Assembly: GCA_009617715.1 (NCBI GenBank)
Contig: VTFK01000008.1
Location: 2,356,001 to 2,420,000 of the forward strand
DNA length: 64,000 nucleotides
Direction of reading: 5' to 3'
Source of the DNA: Plectrocnemia conspersa
Lineage: Eukaryota > Arthropoda > Insecta > Trichoptera > Polycentropodidae
Part shown: in pieces, positions 40,157-53,429 of the stretch
Position numbering within the stretch: position 1 is the first letter of the stretch
Layout: each line of letters opens with the position of its first letter
Notes under the pieces: generated by a model
Databases searched by the model: none
The model's input: the letters and a program-made list of their open reading frames with translations, nothing else
What the model was told of the DNA's origin: nothing
Position numbers and translations under genes: made by a program

Positions 40157-41176
40157 CAGGCGGCCCTCGACTTTCGCACATAATTGGTTCCTGAAAATGT
40201 GTGCGAATGTTGAATGTACGAAAGTCGAGGGAAGTAAAAAAAAATGAAATTGTGTGTATTTTAAAATATTTATTTATCAAGTAAATATAAAATCTTTAAG
40301 ATACGTTTAAGAGACACGTTTAATTGGGGTTTGCGGATATTTCCTTTGAAAAGTTATCAAAATTTAACTGTTTTCCACTATTCTTTTTCTTTTCTTCATA
40401 TAGTATTTTATAACATGCTATGTTTTTATTGATCGCACCACGCACTTCAGATATGCGTTCTTCATTGAGATCACAATCTTCCGTAATATTTAAAAAAATT
40501 TGTCAAGGTGCGTGAAGGCTTCATTAATATATTTCATTGTTAAAGAGCTTTCCAAAATAAACCTGTCTCATCTTCATTAAATATTTGGCTAGAGGAATAT
40601 TCTACATCTTCAATAATTTTGATAATTAGGAAATAAATTATTTTGCAGCATCTTTATCCGCATCAGCCGATTCTTCAGTAAATTTAATATTATGAAAAGA
40701 ATAGGTACCTTATTTTAAAATTGTAAAACCAACGTTACTTGCTTGAAAAACCGTGTTAAAATATTTTTTTAATCTATCCTTCCAATCTTTGTGCAAACTA
40801 AGAGCTTTTGCTTGAATAATTGAAATACTCAGAGGGACATTTTTTTGATGTTGGTCATCGATCTACGATGACAAAATTTTTTTATTTCATCTATGTTTTT
40901 TATTGCTGTGTTTTTTTTTAAACATATCATTAAAGATTGTGGAAATATATATTTTTTTCCACAATTTTGAACGTATTCTTTAATTATATTTTTAATTTGA
41001 AAAATTGAACGTATCGTAGCCCTGTTTGTATCATTTGAACGTCCGATTGAAGCAAAAAATTCACCGCTATCAAAACGTTTTTTAAAAAAAAAAAAAATTA
41101 AATTAAATTTTTTTTTTAAATGTGCGAAATAGCGAATTGTGCGAAAGTCGAACGTTCGAAAGTCGAGGGCCGCTTG
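40157..41176 (-). mobile_element. Second, older Tigger-type transposon, 1.0 kb
   Basis: The left end is CAGGCGGCCCTCGACTTTCG. The right end, reverse-complemented, is CAAGCGGCCCTCGACTTTCG. They match at 19 of 20 positions, with TA directly outside each (40155-40156 and 41177-41178). Subterminal copies of TGCGAA and CGAAAGTCGAG lie inside both ends. Transposase fragments can be read on the minus strand. The ends are only loosely like those of the 28.8-kb copy, so this is a different Tigger family. Confidence 0.85.
40480..41095 (-). pseudogene. Decayed Tigger transposase (HTH part and first catalytic Asp)
   Basis: Minus-strand pieces in order start near 41085 with KRFDSGEFFASIGRSNDTNR and ATIRSIFQIKNIIKEYVQNC, a CENP-B-type N-terminal helix-turn-helix. 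Around 40870-40730 come DDQHQKNVPLSISIIQAKAL and KKYFNTVFQASNVGFTILK, the second DNA-binding half. Around 40680-40660 comes EESADADKDAAK, and near 40590 IEDVEYSSSQIFNEDETGLF followed by WKAL, which holds the first catalytic Asp. Several stops and frame changes separate them. The rest of the DDE domain is absent, deleted between about 40550 and the left end. Confidence 0.75.
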
Positions 41177-43749
41177 TATATACTAAAAAAAGGCGTTTGA
41201 ATAGATAGATTTACAATATAAAGCAGGATTTTTTTCTTTGTTGAAATTTGTATTTAATTATTATTATCACAATATCAATTATCGCGTTCACTACAGGATT
41301 TTTTGTTATATTTGTCATATTATAATATGATATTGTTTCGAATATTTTATCTTCAAATAGGTGATTTTTTTCCAATTTTAAAATACATTTTAGATCAAAG
41401 AAAATTAAACTTTCACACAGCAATATATAGTATATTTTACATTTTCTTTTTATAACCTAATATCATATATCAACAAAAGTAGATAAATACATTTTTTTTC
41501 ATACACGACCTTGGTCAAAAAATAACGCCTCTCGTTCTATATTTATATACCACACATAAAATATATTATGCATTATGATAAAATATTATAATCCACTTTT
41601 ACCGCATTCATCGCCTTTATCTCGTGCTTTATACACATACAATAAATTTCTTCCACGTATATTTTTTCTCTTCTCTTTTTACGACCGCAAGTTTAATAAC
41701 GCGACTTGGTCGTCCTTTTTATCGCAGATCGATGGCGGCGGCCCTAATCCAGCTTCGGTTGCCCGTACGATCATCTTTTATTTTCATCTCCCGATATTGA
41801 GTCGTGAAAGTATGTTTACGCATCCTACCCCCTGAAAAACTACCCCCCTCGCATAATGGAAATTAAACGCGGCATATTTTTCCTTATCTGCGCCGGGACG
41901 CCTTTTTACAGCCGCAAGGGCTCGAGGGTTCCGCGGCTCATCCGACGAAAAAGCGTAATAAACATGTATGTAATGGGACTTATGGCCATCATAAAAAGAG
42001 ACCATAAAAACATCACACCTCGGCGATACTTGAAACCACCCCCCACCCACTTGTGTATTTTTTTTTGTATTTTTCAATGTACATATCCTATCCATGCATA
42101 TGCGTATATCCTCCCAAAAGGTTCAATGGGTAATAGAAGAAAGTCCCCGGTACAAATAACAGCATCGCTTACGACCGGCTTTACGTCTCCTCCCCATGTA
42201 ATGCAATAAAATATTATTTGTATGTATTTTTGCGTTATGCCTGTTATGCAAATAATTCGTGTTTTTGTACTTTTCGTAGGGATATAACGGGTGATGCACG
42301 AATATGGCTACAAAAAGAAATGCTTTCCATTTATTTTTATTTTAAAATTGTATGATTTTTATAAACTAAAAATAATTGCTGTTTATTGTACCCTAAAGTA
42401 TTACTTTAATATGCTTTAAATAAGTAATATGTTAATTTATTCTTAAAAAAAATAAAAATAAAAGAGCTGTAAAGTGTGAGACAGATATTTTTTTTGTAGT
42501 CGAATTTGTGATTATACTGATTCAAATGGCATTTTTGTGGTATATTTATAGAGTAAATATACAAGGCAAGTAAAATTGAAACGAATTTCAATCAAATCCT
42601 GCCAAGTGCGGGGTTCATTCAGTGATTCTTCTGTGTGAATGGAGAATCTGCTGCGGAAATTCATTGCCAGCTTATTTCTATTGAAAAAAATATTTTTAAT
42701 AATTCTATTATAAATGTGCAATACCGTAATTATGTTAAAAATTGTGATAATAATGTTTTAAAGGTATAAGCTAATCTCAATATAAAATATTGATATTTAT
42801 GGAAGTAGTATCTTTGCTTTACAAATATTTTTCATAATATTTTGTAAACATTTAGTTACAATTGTAACCCAGAACGGTATTTAAATACAATAAAACATTC
42901 ACATATAATTTCCCTGCACATTCAACGCTGGGAAATGTAACATTGAACGTTTCACGTATAATTCACGTGTGCCAGAGGATAGAGCTTTTTGAAAATAAAT
43001 AAAGCTCAGGGGGTAGAGAGCAGGTGCAAACGAGCATTAGGGGTGGGCAAACAAAGAATGTATGTCAGCCGGAGATACGGTTGTGTGGGCATATTTATAT
43101 TTCACGGAGACGATAAAACAAACATTTTCGTACTGTGAGAATCGAAACAAGAGCGGTTACCTTGTAGCAATTATAAACAACTCCAAAATCATATTAATAA
43201 AATGCAATGCAGCTTCTCTATTGTAAGATTTTAAAGCTCATTTTTAAACCATCCTCAGATTATGATCCTGATTCATTCTTAACATAATTCATCAGTTTTC
43301 AGAGAAACAAAGAGTAATATTAAATAGCTATTTATTATTTTACAACCATATTGGTCTCTTTTCTTTAATGCATATATTTATCTAGCCCCAGTAATCCAGC
43401 ACTTTAAACCATAAATGTCAATCACAAAAATATCTAATGATTCAATTAAATCACATAAATGCTAAAATATAATACATATATTATAAATTGATAAACACAG
43501 TAGTTCATTATGTTAAACAATTAACTAACCTGAAACTTTATTAACTAAGCGATTCAAATTATATACTATTTTACACAAATACACTTCATAATTAGCTTTG
43601 CCGCGTTTTGTCTCCAGTGTTAACTGTCAGCACATACATATGTACATATATAATACATACATACATGAATATTTTGGATACTTTGCTTGTGATATAATGA
43701 TATAAACTTGTTCTTCCACATGTAAATTCCTCGTTCGTGGCAAATCGCT

Positions 43750-43774
43750 AAAACTCAATGAAATTTTGAGTTTT
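43750..43774. repeat. 25-bp inverted repeat
   Basis: AAAACTCAA and TTGAGTTTT form a 9-bp perfect stem. It is noncoding with no evident role. Confidence 0.5.
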
Positions 43775-45010
43775 ACAGTTTTAGTTGATCTAAATTCTTC
43801 AGCAACATAATAGGTTTACATCATTGAGAGCAAGTTTGTGCAGTAGTAATCCATTTCTATTTTTATAATTTAAGAATTAAATTAAATATCTATCTTAAAT
43901 TGGCATTATCTCTTAATCTCATATTTTCGTTTTAAAAATATAATATTATATATAGTAATATTTAACAATAAATTGTTTATGACATTCGAATAATTTTTAT
44001 TTAAATACCATTAAACTAATAAATACACTATTTTATTTATTAAATATTACAAACACCCAAGACGCTTTTCCCTTAGATTTTCCCAAACCTTTTTCTTCCT
44101 CCCGTTGCCATGTAATATTTATCTACCATGTGCTTGTTCTTACGAGGCGCCAGATTCGACCTAGAGCATAAAAAGCTTGCAGTATCGCCGCTCTCGATGC
44201 ATTATTCAGACGCAAGTGTTCGGAAAAAGTCCGAAAGCTCACGGGATCACGCACTAGTAAACGTAAAATACATAGTAATACTCCAGTTCTGAATTTTAAT
44301 TAAACTTTCATTAGGCAAATTAAATATACAATATTTTGAACACTCTACAAACAATTGTTAAATATTCAGTTCGTTAGTTGCGTTAGTACGGCCGCCGACG
44401 TTTCACACTAAAAAGCTCAATAAAGCTCATGAATATTTAATAATAAAGCAACACAAGATTGATGAAGAATTAATGCTTAAAATACGCTCACTAATATTAC
44501 CATAGCGTTTTATTCTAGGTATCTAAAAACTTGATTAATATATTTTCATTTATATAATTTTATATAAAACGGTTTATTACATCTCTCTGATTTTTCGCAT
44601 CTATCTTCATAGATGTATGAAAATACATACGCCATAAACGCCGCGATAAAAATTGAATAATAAATTCGAAGCTCAATTTTCTCCAAAGTATAAAGTATCA
44701 AATTTACGAACGTGTATGGCTCGATTTTGACACACGGCGTCAGCTTTTCTCTTCTAAGCTTTCTTCGTTATTAGCTTCGATACGAAAAAAAACTTTCTGC
44801 ACTTACGATTTCGACACGAGGTCGCAACTAATGAAATTTTATTTTTCACTGGTTTTAATATTTAAGAATATTAGAACAAGTTTTTATTAATTTTTTTAAT
44901 ATGGGCTTTATAACTAACTAGAACACATGACGACTGAGATCGACTTTTGTTAACTCCTCATTATTTTAGTCGATGATTACTAATTACAATAACGATATAA
45001 ATTATTATAT

Positions 45011-46177
45011 GGAAAAGCGGAAAGTAATGATATTTTTTTTTCACACAAATTTATTAAAAAAATATATATACAATTTTAATCAGTAAAATAATTTCCATTG
45101 TTTTCTATTACTTTTCTCCAACGATCAGGCAGCTTTTCAATCCCTTTCTTATAGAACTCTGCAGGTTTTTCGTTAAAGAATGATTCTATGTGATTTTCGA
45201 TACTGTCAAATGAATTAAAAATTTTATTTATAAGGGAATGCTCTAAAGATCTGAAAATATGGTAGTCAGAGGGTGCGATATCGGGGGAATATGGGGGATG
45301 CTGTAAAACTTCAAAATCAAGCTCCCTGATTTTTTTCTGCGTGATCCGTGACTCGTGTGGTCTGGCATTGTCGTGCTGCAAAAGTCGCCTTTGATTGTTG
45401 ACCAAAACTGAACGTTTTTTCAACAGCTCCGCTTTAATTCTGACTAATTGACCACAGTATACCTCTGCAGTAATTGTTTGACCAGGTTTTAATAACTCAT
45501 AATGGATGACGCCAATCATGTCCCACCAAACACAAAGAAAGACCTTTTTTAAGGTCAATTAGGGGTTTATCCTTCTCAGAAATGATACCGTTTCGTGCCT
45601 AGACAATAGCGACGAACAGGTGGTAATTCGCTGCTCAATGGCCGATTGCGAAAGTTCGTGCGGTACCCAAATTCCTTGCCTGTGTTTTTTTTCAATGCGC
45701 TTGAGATGGTCTTTAACGGTCGCCCAAGGGCAGCCAAGCTCGTCTGACATTTCTTTGTTGGTTTTTCGGTCCGCTTCCACTGCTGATTTTAACACGTCAT
45801 CGTCTAATTTTGTAGGTCTTCATGATTTGGGGGCATTTTTCAACCCCTATCAGCACTTTTAAATTTTCTAAACCACCTGTGACATTTTTGAAGATGCAAT
45901 ACGTCTCCATAAATTTCACAGATGATCTGAGTGGCTTCTTTTGCTTTCTTTCCTTGATCAAACAAAAATAGCATATAATAACGCAAATGGGTCTCCTCGA
46001 TTTCTGGCCTTGACATTTTTTTCTATAGGGTAAAAAAAAACCTTCTGAGTATTAACAAAAGTAGACTAACAGAGCTACAAAATAAGATCAAATCTTACGT
46101 GTTAACTTGACGACAGCCGGCGGCAAACTAATTTTAAAATCGTCCCTTTAAAAATTATCATTACTTTCCGCTTTTCC
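45011..46177 (-). mobile_element. mariner transposon, 1.17 kb, internally deleted
   Basis: The terminal repeats are 22 bp and perfect. They begin GGAAAAGCGGAAAGTAATGA at 45011, and the reverse complement lies at 46156-46177. TA follows the right end directly (46178-46179). On the left, TA lies one base away from the end (45008-45009). The length is somewhat below the usual 1.3 kb of mariners, in keeping with the deletion seen in the transposase. The perfect inverted ends suggest a fairly recent insertion compared with the Tigger relic at 40 kb. Confidence 0.9.
45076..46016 (-). pseudogene. Broken mariner transposase (D34D), first catalytic Asp deleted
   Basis: On the minus strand an ATG at 46016 starts MSRPEIEETHLRYYMLFLF, followed by KEATQIICEIYGDVLHLQ and CHRWFRKFKS, the N-terminal helix-turn-helix. 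After stops and a frame change the second HTH reads NKEMSDELGCPWATVKDHLK and the linker reads GIWVPHELS, followed by SSLLSRHETVSFLRRI. The frame then stops and jumps to LTLKKVFLCVWWDMIGVIHY. Between them the segment with the first catalytic Asp (the GDEKW region) is missing. The second and third Asp are intact in HDNARPH and SPDIAPSDYHIF, with exactly 34 residues between them (D34D). The natural stop is at 45076. The copy is inactive. Confidence 0.9.
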
Positions 46178-46602
46178 TATTATATTAATTCCAATTTTTA
46201 AATACGGCAGTGCTTTAAACATGCATAGAGATATATACAAAGCTTATGCATCATAAATAATATAATAACGATAGATTATCACAAGTCATCTAAAATTTAT
46301 TCAATCACATGGGTGAACCTGTAATATGATGTGATAATAAAGTAATTGGGTCGACTTAAAAGCTTTCATCGATAGTCGGTAAAGTGGCAACCTATTTATT
46401 CTAAAGTATATTTTGAATATATAGTAAGCCACAATGAATTTCTACTCTTTTTATAACCATGTTTGCCATGCCCTGAGCTTTCTTACTTTCGTTTGGGTTT
46501 GAGCTTTAATCTACCTTTTTTTTAATTAAATTGATTATTTTTTATTACAATATTATTTTTTTGTTCTAATCAATTAAAATATCCTGTTTACCATTGTTTC
46601 AG

Positions 46603-46751
46603 AAAACTGTTTGAACACAACCAAAAAGAAGGCGACTACGTTTTCGAGACTTTTGCGCGGTTTGAAGACGTCCCATCGCAAAGAAAAGCACGGAGGTTGC
46701 TCGCCTAAGCAAGCAAGGCAAGCCAGGACTCAAGGGATGCCACCGCAAAGG
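46603..46751 (+). CDS. Internal coding exon 4, Lys/Arg-rich
   Basis: The exon is 149 nt, from TTTCAG to the donor GTGAGT. Its first two bases complete a Glu codon split from exon 3, and it ends in phase 0. It encodes NCLNTTKKKATTFSRLLRGL, then KTSHRKEKHGGCSPKQARQA and RTQGMPPQR. The strongly basic block with the amphipathic FSRLLRGLK could bind acidic lipids, nucleic acid or another protein, and might act as a nuclear signal. No known domain is recognised. The 22-kb gap before it is mostly transposons and candidate regulatory islands. Confidence 0.8.
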
Positions 46752-48399
46752 GTGAGTTTGAAAAAAAATCAACCGTCTCTATATATAACATTTATGTACC
46801 AAGCATGGTTTTATGTGTTTTAATTTTTAAACCACACTTTCACGATCACTAAAATATTATTTTTTAACGTAGACGTTTTAAAGATGTTTTCACTTTTAGA
46901 ATCCAAATTGAATTGAGATTTACCGTATCCGCTGGTCGAATTCGCTAGGTATGCGCTAATGATTCGCGTTTAATTCTGGACGAAAGCAATAAAGGCAGAC
47001 ACGCGTTAAATTTATCCGTCTCGCGTGTTTACACGTAGATATTCAGTTATTCTTGGATAAGTGTATGTGTGTGTGTGTGCATAAGAAGAGCTTTATTGCA
47101 ATCTTAACGACACTATCTCACGGGACTTTCCCAAGGCGATGGGGAGAGAGTTCTGTATGCAGGCTGTAAGAGCCGGGGCGCTTGAGTAATTTTCCCATTA
47201 ATTCGTCGTCTACCAATAAAACCTCGCTTTTCGAGCTGTTTCTGTAAGAGTAACGGCTGTAATTTTAACTAGGCATAAAATCCGTCAAGCGTCTGTCTGT
47301 CTGATAGTTGTGAATTATTGAGATAAGAGGTAAAATAATTGATTAAGCAGTTATTAATAAATATCGTTTATTGGAATTTTAAAGCTCTTAAATATAGCTA
47401 ATATTAATATTAGAGGTTTATGTAACAGTGAGTGTAATTTTATTTACATAAAGATGAAAGTAATAGATTAGGCTTTTCTCAATAAATTATATGTCTAGAC
47501 TTTTTTAAGCTCCTTATCATAATACATTTAAATTAATAAAGCGTTTAATAAATTCTTAAAAATATTTTTATGAATAATTATAATTAATTCCTAACAAAAA
47601 ATTAAAGTATTTTTATGTTGATTTATAAAATTAGTCATTAATGTATTTTACATTAAAAGTATATATTTTATTAAATACCGAGCTTAAGATGAAGTGTTTA
47701 TATTAATTATTACTTTTAAAACAAGAATAACTATAATATTAATGTTCAAAGAAACAATCTTTGCGTTAAGTTTGATAAAGTTTATTCTAAGTATAATTGT
47801 TTTTAAAGACATTATATGAAATTGTTTATTATATATAATATCTAGTTTAAGTTGTATTTATTAAATAATTACCATTGTAGAGGATTTCAAAGTAGTCCAC
47901 ATCGTACATATTTATAATGCAAGATATTTTTATAATCAAATATATATATTACTTAATTATCTTAAAAAGCAAATTATAAACCGCCATACCTCTCTGAATT
48001 AATAAGTTTGCTTATTGATAAGTTATAATGACTTAAACCATAATTGCTGGCATAATACTTTGCTTTGCAAACATAATTCATTATAGGCAATGTAAAAACA
48101 CTAAACTGTTTTTAATTGTACATTATTATCAATTAATAATAAAGCAACATTGAATCAATTAGTTAATCATAATTGTAAATTATTTGACCCCGACATGGCT
48201 TAATTCATAAAAATCGCAAAAAAGATTTTCTTGGTTTATTATTTTATAGAAGCTTATAGTAAAGTTGAATGAGGGCTAGATAAAATCTTATAGACATAGT
48301 AATTAAATAAGCGTATGTTTAATGTGAAATTAATAGCATTCTGATCATTAGCATATATTGTATGTGTCCACCTAAAAAATCTTTAATTTAAATATTTTT

Positions 48400-49300
48400 C
48401 CAAAATTATTTATTATTCGCTCACGAATTCGTTGCACAAAGATATAAAAAAGAGAGAGGCCATAAAAACAAACATTAAAAACAACAGCTTCGAGTTTTTG
48501 AGCTTTGTGAGCTTTTGGCGTTCATTATGTATTGCCGTAAAAAGCGCACAAACACGCGCTTTCAAATTTATCTCTGTTTGTCCATCCGTCATCCTCAAAA
48601 GCTTCTAATTTTAGCCGCACCGTACATCCGAAAGTAATAAAACCGTTTGTCGCTTCCTCGCAAACATAACACAACATACACAAAAAATTATCTGGCACAT
48701 AATACATATTAATATAACCCGTTGCAATCGCTACATACCAAACTTTGTTGCAAAATTTAAGACCTTTTATCTACGTTATGAAGTTAGACGTCCCATTGTC
48801 TGTCGTCGAGACGTTCGGTAAGCGGTTCTCGTCTTCTCTTGATCTCCTTACCCTCTCGAAAGACACCCGCTTCCCTCGGCCATACCTTTGATAACATTAA
48901 AACAGTCCCGCCAGCCTTCGTGTAATAATATTCCCTCAAACCGCAACCGTTCCTCTTGTGTACTCGTACCGGGCGCCGCAAGGAAGAGCTTAAAGCTCTC
49001 GGAGCATTATTTGCGCTCTATTCTTCGAATATGTGACCGCAAAGTGCTCGTGGAATTCCTCTCTCGTCCCCCAAAACCGACAACAAGTACCTAGTAGGTA
49101 CCTAGGTGGAAATTTTAATGCCGAATCTATTATTTATAGCTGAATCGGGATGAGCCACTTGCACGCGTGTGTGTACTAGTGCGAAATCGTCCCGTTTTGC
49201 GGTCGGAAATTATGCTCGCCGCATTGTTTGTCATTTATTGCCCGAACCCTTGTCTCGTAGCTTGGCGGTGATTTAATGTTTTATTGTGAGGGTGATATAC
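48400..49300. other. G+C-richer unique island, candidate regulatory element
   Basis: About 0.9 kb of non-repetitive, CG-containing sequence within A+T-rich filler. Short open frames here look like chance frames: they overlap on both strands and lack domains. It may be a conserved noncoding element. Confidence 0.3.
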
Positions 49301-51559
49301 AGGAAATGGCTTAATTTCATTCAAAATATTACCTTTTGCGTAGATTAAAATCGAATTTATATATTTGTGGGAAAATATTGTGCAGGTAAAATATTATTAC
49401 ATACGATTTTCAAATTCATATTAAATTAGATATGCATATAAATTAGCACATATAAACCCAGTTTATAAATATATGATAGTCGGCGGATATTTAATAGGTG
49501 ATGATTTCCCTCAACTTATGTCAGTCATAGATACAACTATTGAATATTATAGTATGCTGTAAATTAGGCAAAACAATATCTGTTTATACAGCTTAATTCA
49601 TAACCAGGCGACAATCAAACATTTTAAAATGCAGACTAGATTAAAAAATACCAAAAATGTGCGGCAAATGATTGCTTAATGACACTTCATATAATAAAAA
49701 AAAGCTGGACATTGAGTTGTTGCTTATCTTCTACTCAGATGTTGCTTATCCTCCACTAAAATTTTAGCTCTTGTTTTTTTTCTAGAATTTTTTGAAAAAA
49801 AATCCAAAATTATGATTTCTTAATTCTCGAGAAATTTGAAAAGTTCTTGAGGATACTTTAAAAATATTTTTTATTAAAAATTAAATTAATTTGAACATGA
49901 ATGCTATTAATTGAATGAATGCAATTTTTAAGACAAGTAGCTTTTAATCCGCTATATTCACAGCTTCATTCGGAGCAGGTAGTATAAAAAGAGACAGAAA
50001 TTTCCGATTAATACACCAAAAACATTATTTAATAATATGCGTTTCATGACCGACTCTATGAGTTATGGTTATTTTACAATATGTTTCGACTTTCTTGGTG
50101 TATTGTAAGGATTTATGACTTAGAAATGGTTTTAATATTAAGTATTTGCCAAGGATTAGGTTAGCCAGCTAAATTTATTTATGGTTATGTACATCATTTA
50201 AAAAATAAAAGAAAAAATATCATGCAAGAGAAAGTCACCATTAATTAAACATGCCATAAAATATGCTAATCAGTTTTATAAGAATATCTATTCGCCGTCT
50301 ATCTATATGTGCTTTTAAAGTCAGTCATAAAATCAGTATACTATCCATGAAAACTGTTTAAAAAAAGTACATTTAAATATCTCGACAACTAAAAATAGTG
50401 CATAAATTAAATAATTACAATTTTTTTAGTTTTTACTGTCCGTCCATTGACGATATTCTATACTGATTTGTTTTCATTAAACATATTAAAAGTATTAAAG
50501 ATATTATTTTCAATCAAAAATGTAGTTAGACTCATGCATAGAATTATCATAATATTTATTAAAAAATATATTAAAAAATCAACAATGTGGACACTGTATT
50601 TCAAAAAAGGTTCAGTAACGAAGCAAACTGTAGAAAATCGTGTAATTAGGCGATAACAAATTTACAAAGGCTGATTGCTCGAATCAACAATAGCCGCTGC
50701 CGCGCTTACGAGAGAAAGATAAAATGAGAGAGCTTTACAAGAAAAGCTTCTGATCTCTGCTTGTAATTTTTGGCTGCGCTTTCGGTGTTTGCTCTATAAT
50801 TTGCGCCTTTCGCTTTAAAGATCCTGGCTGACGTCACGGAGCGTGTCCCGAACGATGCGGGCGTCCCCTTCTTTGCTTCTTTCTTTTTATCCACCCATTG
50901 TGCTGCAAAATATGCTGACGACACTGCCACAATTTGGCTCACCACTCCCCGTACAATGGCTACAGCCACTCGATACATCCCCGAACTCCATAAGTTGACT
51001 TCCGCTCGCTTGAACTTTAATACGCCACCCAAAGACTGTGTGTTATTTTTTATTCTTCTTCTTCTTCCACCGTAGTATATTTCCCTTCGAGTCTCTCTTT
51101 TTTTCACCAATTTTTCAACAAATTGAAAGGGCACTTTTATGTTTCGGCGCACTTCCTCCTAAGCCGAATAAAAATCACACTAAAGCCGAGTGTTTCTTTT
51201 TTTGTATGTATGTATGTAAAAGTTCCGATTTGAGTAGTTTCACCCCATTTTATAGTCAAACTTAAATTATATTTTTTTGTGTTATGACATAGCACATTTA
51301 TTATTTAATACCACTACATAAATAATATTTATAAAAACACTACGAGAAGATTGACTCTCGTTTTCTCTTTTACATCATTTCATGTATACGTTGCTCAAGA
51401 AAAACTGATTTTCTTTCTGTTTATTTTACAAATGTATTATTTATTTAATAAAAGTATTAAAATAAAATAAAATATCACAAATTCTATATTAAATCGAAGG
51501 TTCAATGCACAAGTGTTTCTTTCTTTAAATTAATAGCTGAACATTGTCTTTTATCGCAC

Positions 51560-52560
51560 AACACCTGAGCTACTTTGTCAGCGTTCGTCCTTATCCTCTT
51601 CTTTCTATTATTAACTTTTAGTTTCCTTTTGGGTCTCTCGCGAAACCCTCAAGACATACAGCTATCCCTCACGACCACATGGGACGTAATACAATATAAA
51701 ATATGATATATTTTATTTATTTTCATCCGACACGACTGTTGGCGTTAAAAATGCAAATTTATTTATTCTCTTTCCTGTATTATAAACTCGGATGATACGC
51801 CGATTTTGTTAATGTGCTACAGCGGTAATTTTGAGGTACATGTTCGGCGATGCGTACAGGGTCCGTTTATCCTTTTCGCAAATCACTTCCGAGGCCCGTA
51901 ACGAAATCCCCGAAGAGGTCCCTTTTCCCTCCGAGAGGACTTTTTGTCTGCTCCGCGCGTGTTTATATATTTATGTGTGTATAGAGAGAGGTGTACGGTT
52001 AGTTAGTCAGGTAGTTGTGTTTTTAGTTTTCGCCCTCGGGGCCCTGCGGGGGAAATTCACGCTCGTGTAAAAGCTCCTGACTTTCTTCTTCGATTTCCCA
52101 AAGCTCTAAGAACGGGGACTATTTCATTAATGAACCGGCGAATGCTCTCTACTTGTCGTGTTTTCTATACGTTTTATTGTACACCCACATGTCTCTCTTA
52201 TTAGGTTGCACGTGAAATGTTCCATTTTATGTTTCTGTAATAATCTGATTATATAAAATAGAATTCGATGAAAATTAATATTAACGTATTTCGATTCGCA
52301 TCGGAAAAGCCCCATGTCAGATAAGAGACATCCACTTTCGTAATAGTTGATGTTATCGTAGAGGGAAAATTTATTTCTTTATTGTCAACGCCACAGGGCT
52401 TGGCTAAGACGCGGCTTATCTGAGGCGGTATAAACAATCCAGACTCATATCGGTATGTTCTTCTTATCTTCTAATGGCTTTTGAAAGTTCATCTAATCTA
52501 CGACGGCAATTATCTCGCTTATCGTCATACGTTTTGCTTCATATGGACATTTGCGATTGT
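51560..52560. other. G+C-richer unique island, candidate regulatory element
   Basis: About 1 kb of complex sequence with CG dinucleotides and few homopolymer runs, most marked at 51830-52110. No exon with matching splice sites was found. Confidence 0.3.
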
Positions 52561-52774
52561 GGATGCAGGCTTTTTATATGTTCAAATCCGTAATAGGTAA
52601 AGTGACTTAAACTTATTCTTTGGAAAAATACATGAGAATATAAATATTATTGATATTTATTTTATACAATATTCCTACAAGGTGTGCTATGATATTTTAT
52701 TTTTCATTAAAACTTCTGTTGTAATCTATATAATTAATTATGAATTATTAGGTTTTTTTATATTTAAAAATTCA

Positions 52775-52852
52775 AGTGCTGCTCTGGCGGCGCTCGAACC
52801 CACAACCTCAGAGTTACTAGGTTGAGACGTTACGGACTACGCTATTCCGTCC
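52775..52852 (-). repeat. tRNA-derived SINE, copy 1
   Basis: On the minus strand the head reads GGACGGAATAGCGTAGTCCG, with TAGCGTAGTCC resembling an A box. Next come CTCAACCTAGTAACTCTGAG, an anticodon-arm-like hairpin, and GGTTGTGGGTTCGAGCGCC, where GGTTCGAGC fits the pol III B box. An A/T-rich tail follows. There is no intact tRNA cloverleaf with an acceptor stem. The presence of a second copy at 61.7 kb supports a SINE rather than a lone tRNA pseudogene. Confidence 0.65.
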
Positions 52853-53078
52853 TTATATGATTATCTCAAGTAGCGTTGACGAGTGTACTTCTTTCAGCTG
52901 CTAATAGAAAAACACTTCTTTTATCTGCTAGTAGATAATATACACAATCCAGAGATTCTAATTTTCAACGTTTCCAAGTATTGTTTAAAGTTTAAAACGA
53001 CAGGACTGCTGGATAACTCTCAAATAAGAACAAGTATATTTTGTTTTTATCCAGGTATTCACAGTTGGTAGGTAGACT

Positions 53079-53155
53079 GTTAATGTTATTATTGTATTAG
53101 CGTAGAGCTGTTATGCCCAGCATATTTATTTAAAATTTTAAATAAATAAATAAAA
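53079..53155 (+). repeat. Possible retroelement 3' tail ending in (TAAA)n
   Basis: A short stretch contains TAGCGTAGAGCTG and CCCAGCATATTTATTT and then ends in repeated AAATAAATAAATAAA. Tails of this kind are common on insect non-LTR elements and SINEs. No coding remnant was recognised upstream, so this is tentative. Confidence 0.25.
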
Positions 53156-53429
53156 ATAGATTGATACCCCTTTCATTTAAATATTAATTTAGTTACATGA
53201 TACTAGTTTTATCAACTCTCTTTTGATATTATAATCTACACAGAATTAACATGTATGTAAATTACAAATTTACAAGAGCTAATAAAATCAAATTCAAAAC
53301 TACTTTTTGCATATAAAAATTTGCCTATTCATGCTTGCTTAGGACAGAGCCTAATATTTGCAATAAATTATTTTTATTCTTTGCGAATATTCTCCCAATG
53401 CTTAAATATGTAAAAAATGTTGTTATATG

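Larger units (their letters stand above)
24565..46602 (+). other. Giant intron, about 22 kb
   Basis: Runs from GTAAGT to TTTCAG. It carries four recognisable DNA transposons, at 28841-30597, 31544-33139, 40157-41176 and 45011-46177. G+C-richer unique islands occur at about 26740-27110, 27540-28140, 33330-33960, 34310-34770, 36770-37190, 38600-39130, 41570-42240, 42910-43160 and 44040-44260. The other stretches are A+T-rich and I see nothing in them apart from short hairpins. Confidence 0.75.

Noticed and set aside
50706..51152. 148-codon minus-strand open frame
   Set aside because: Rich in Lys/Arg from a pyrimidine-rich opposite strand. No domain or splice context, so it looks like a chance frame.
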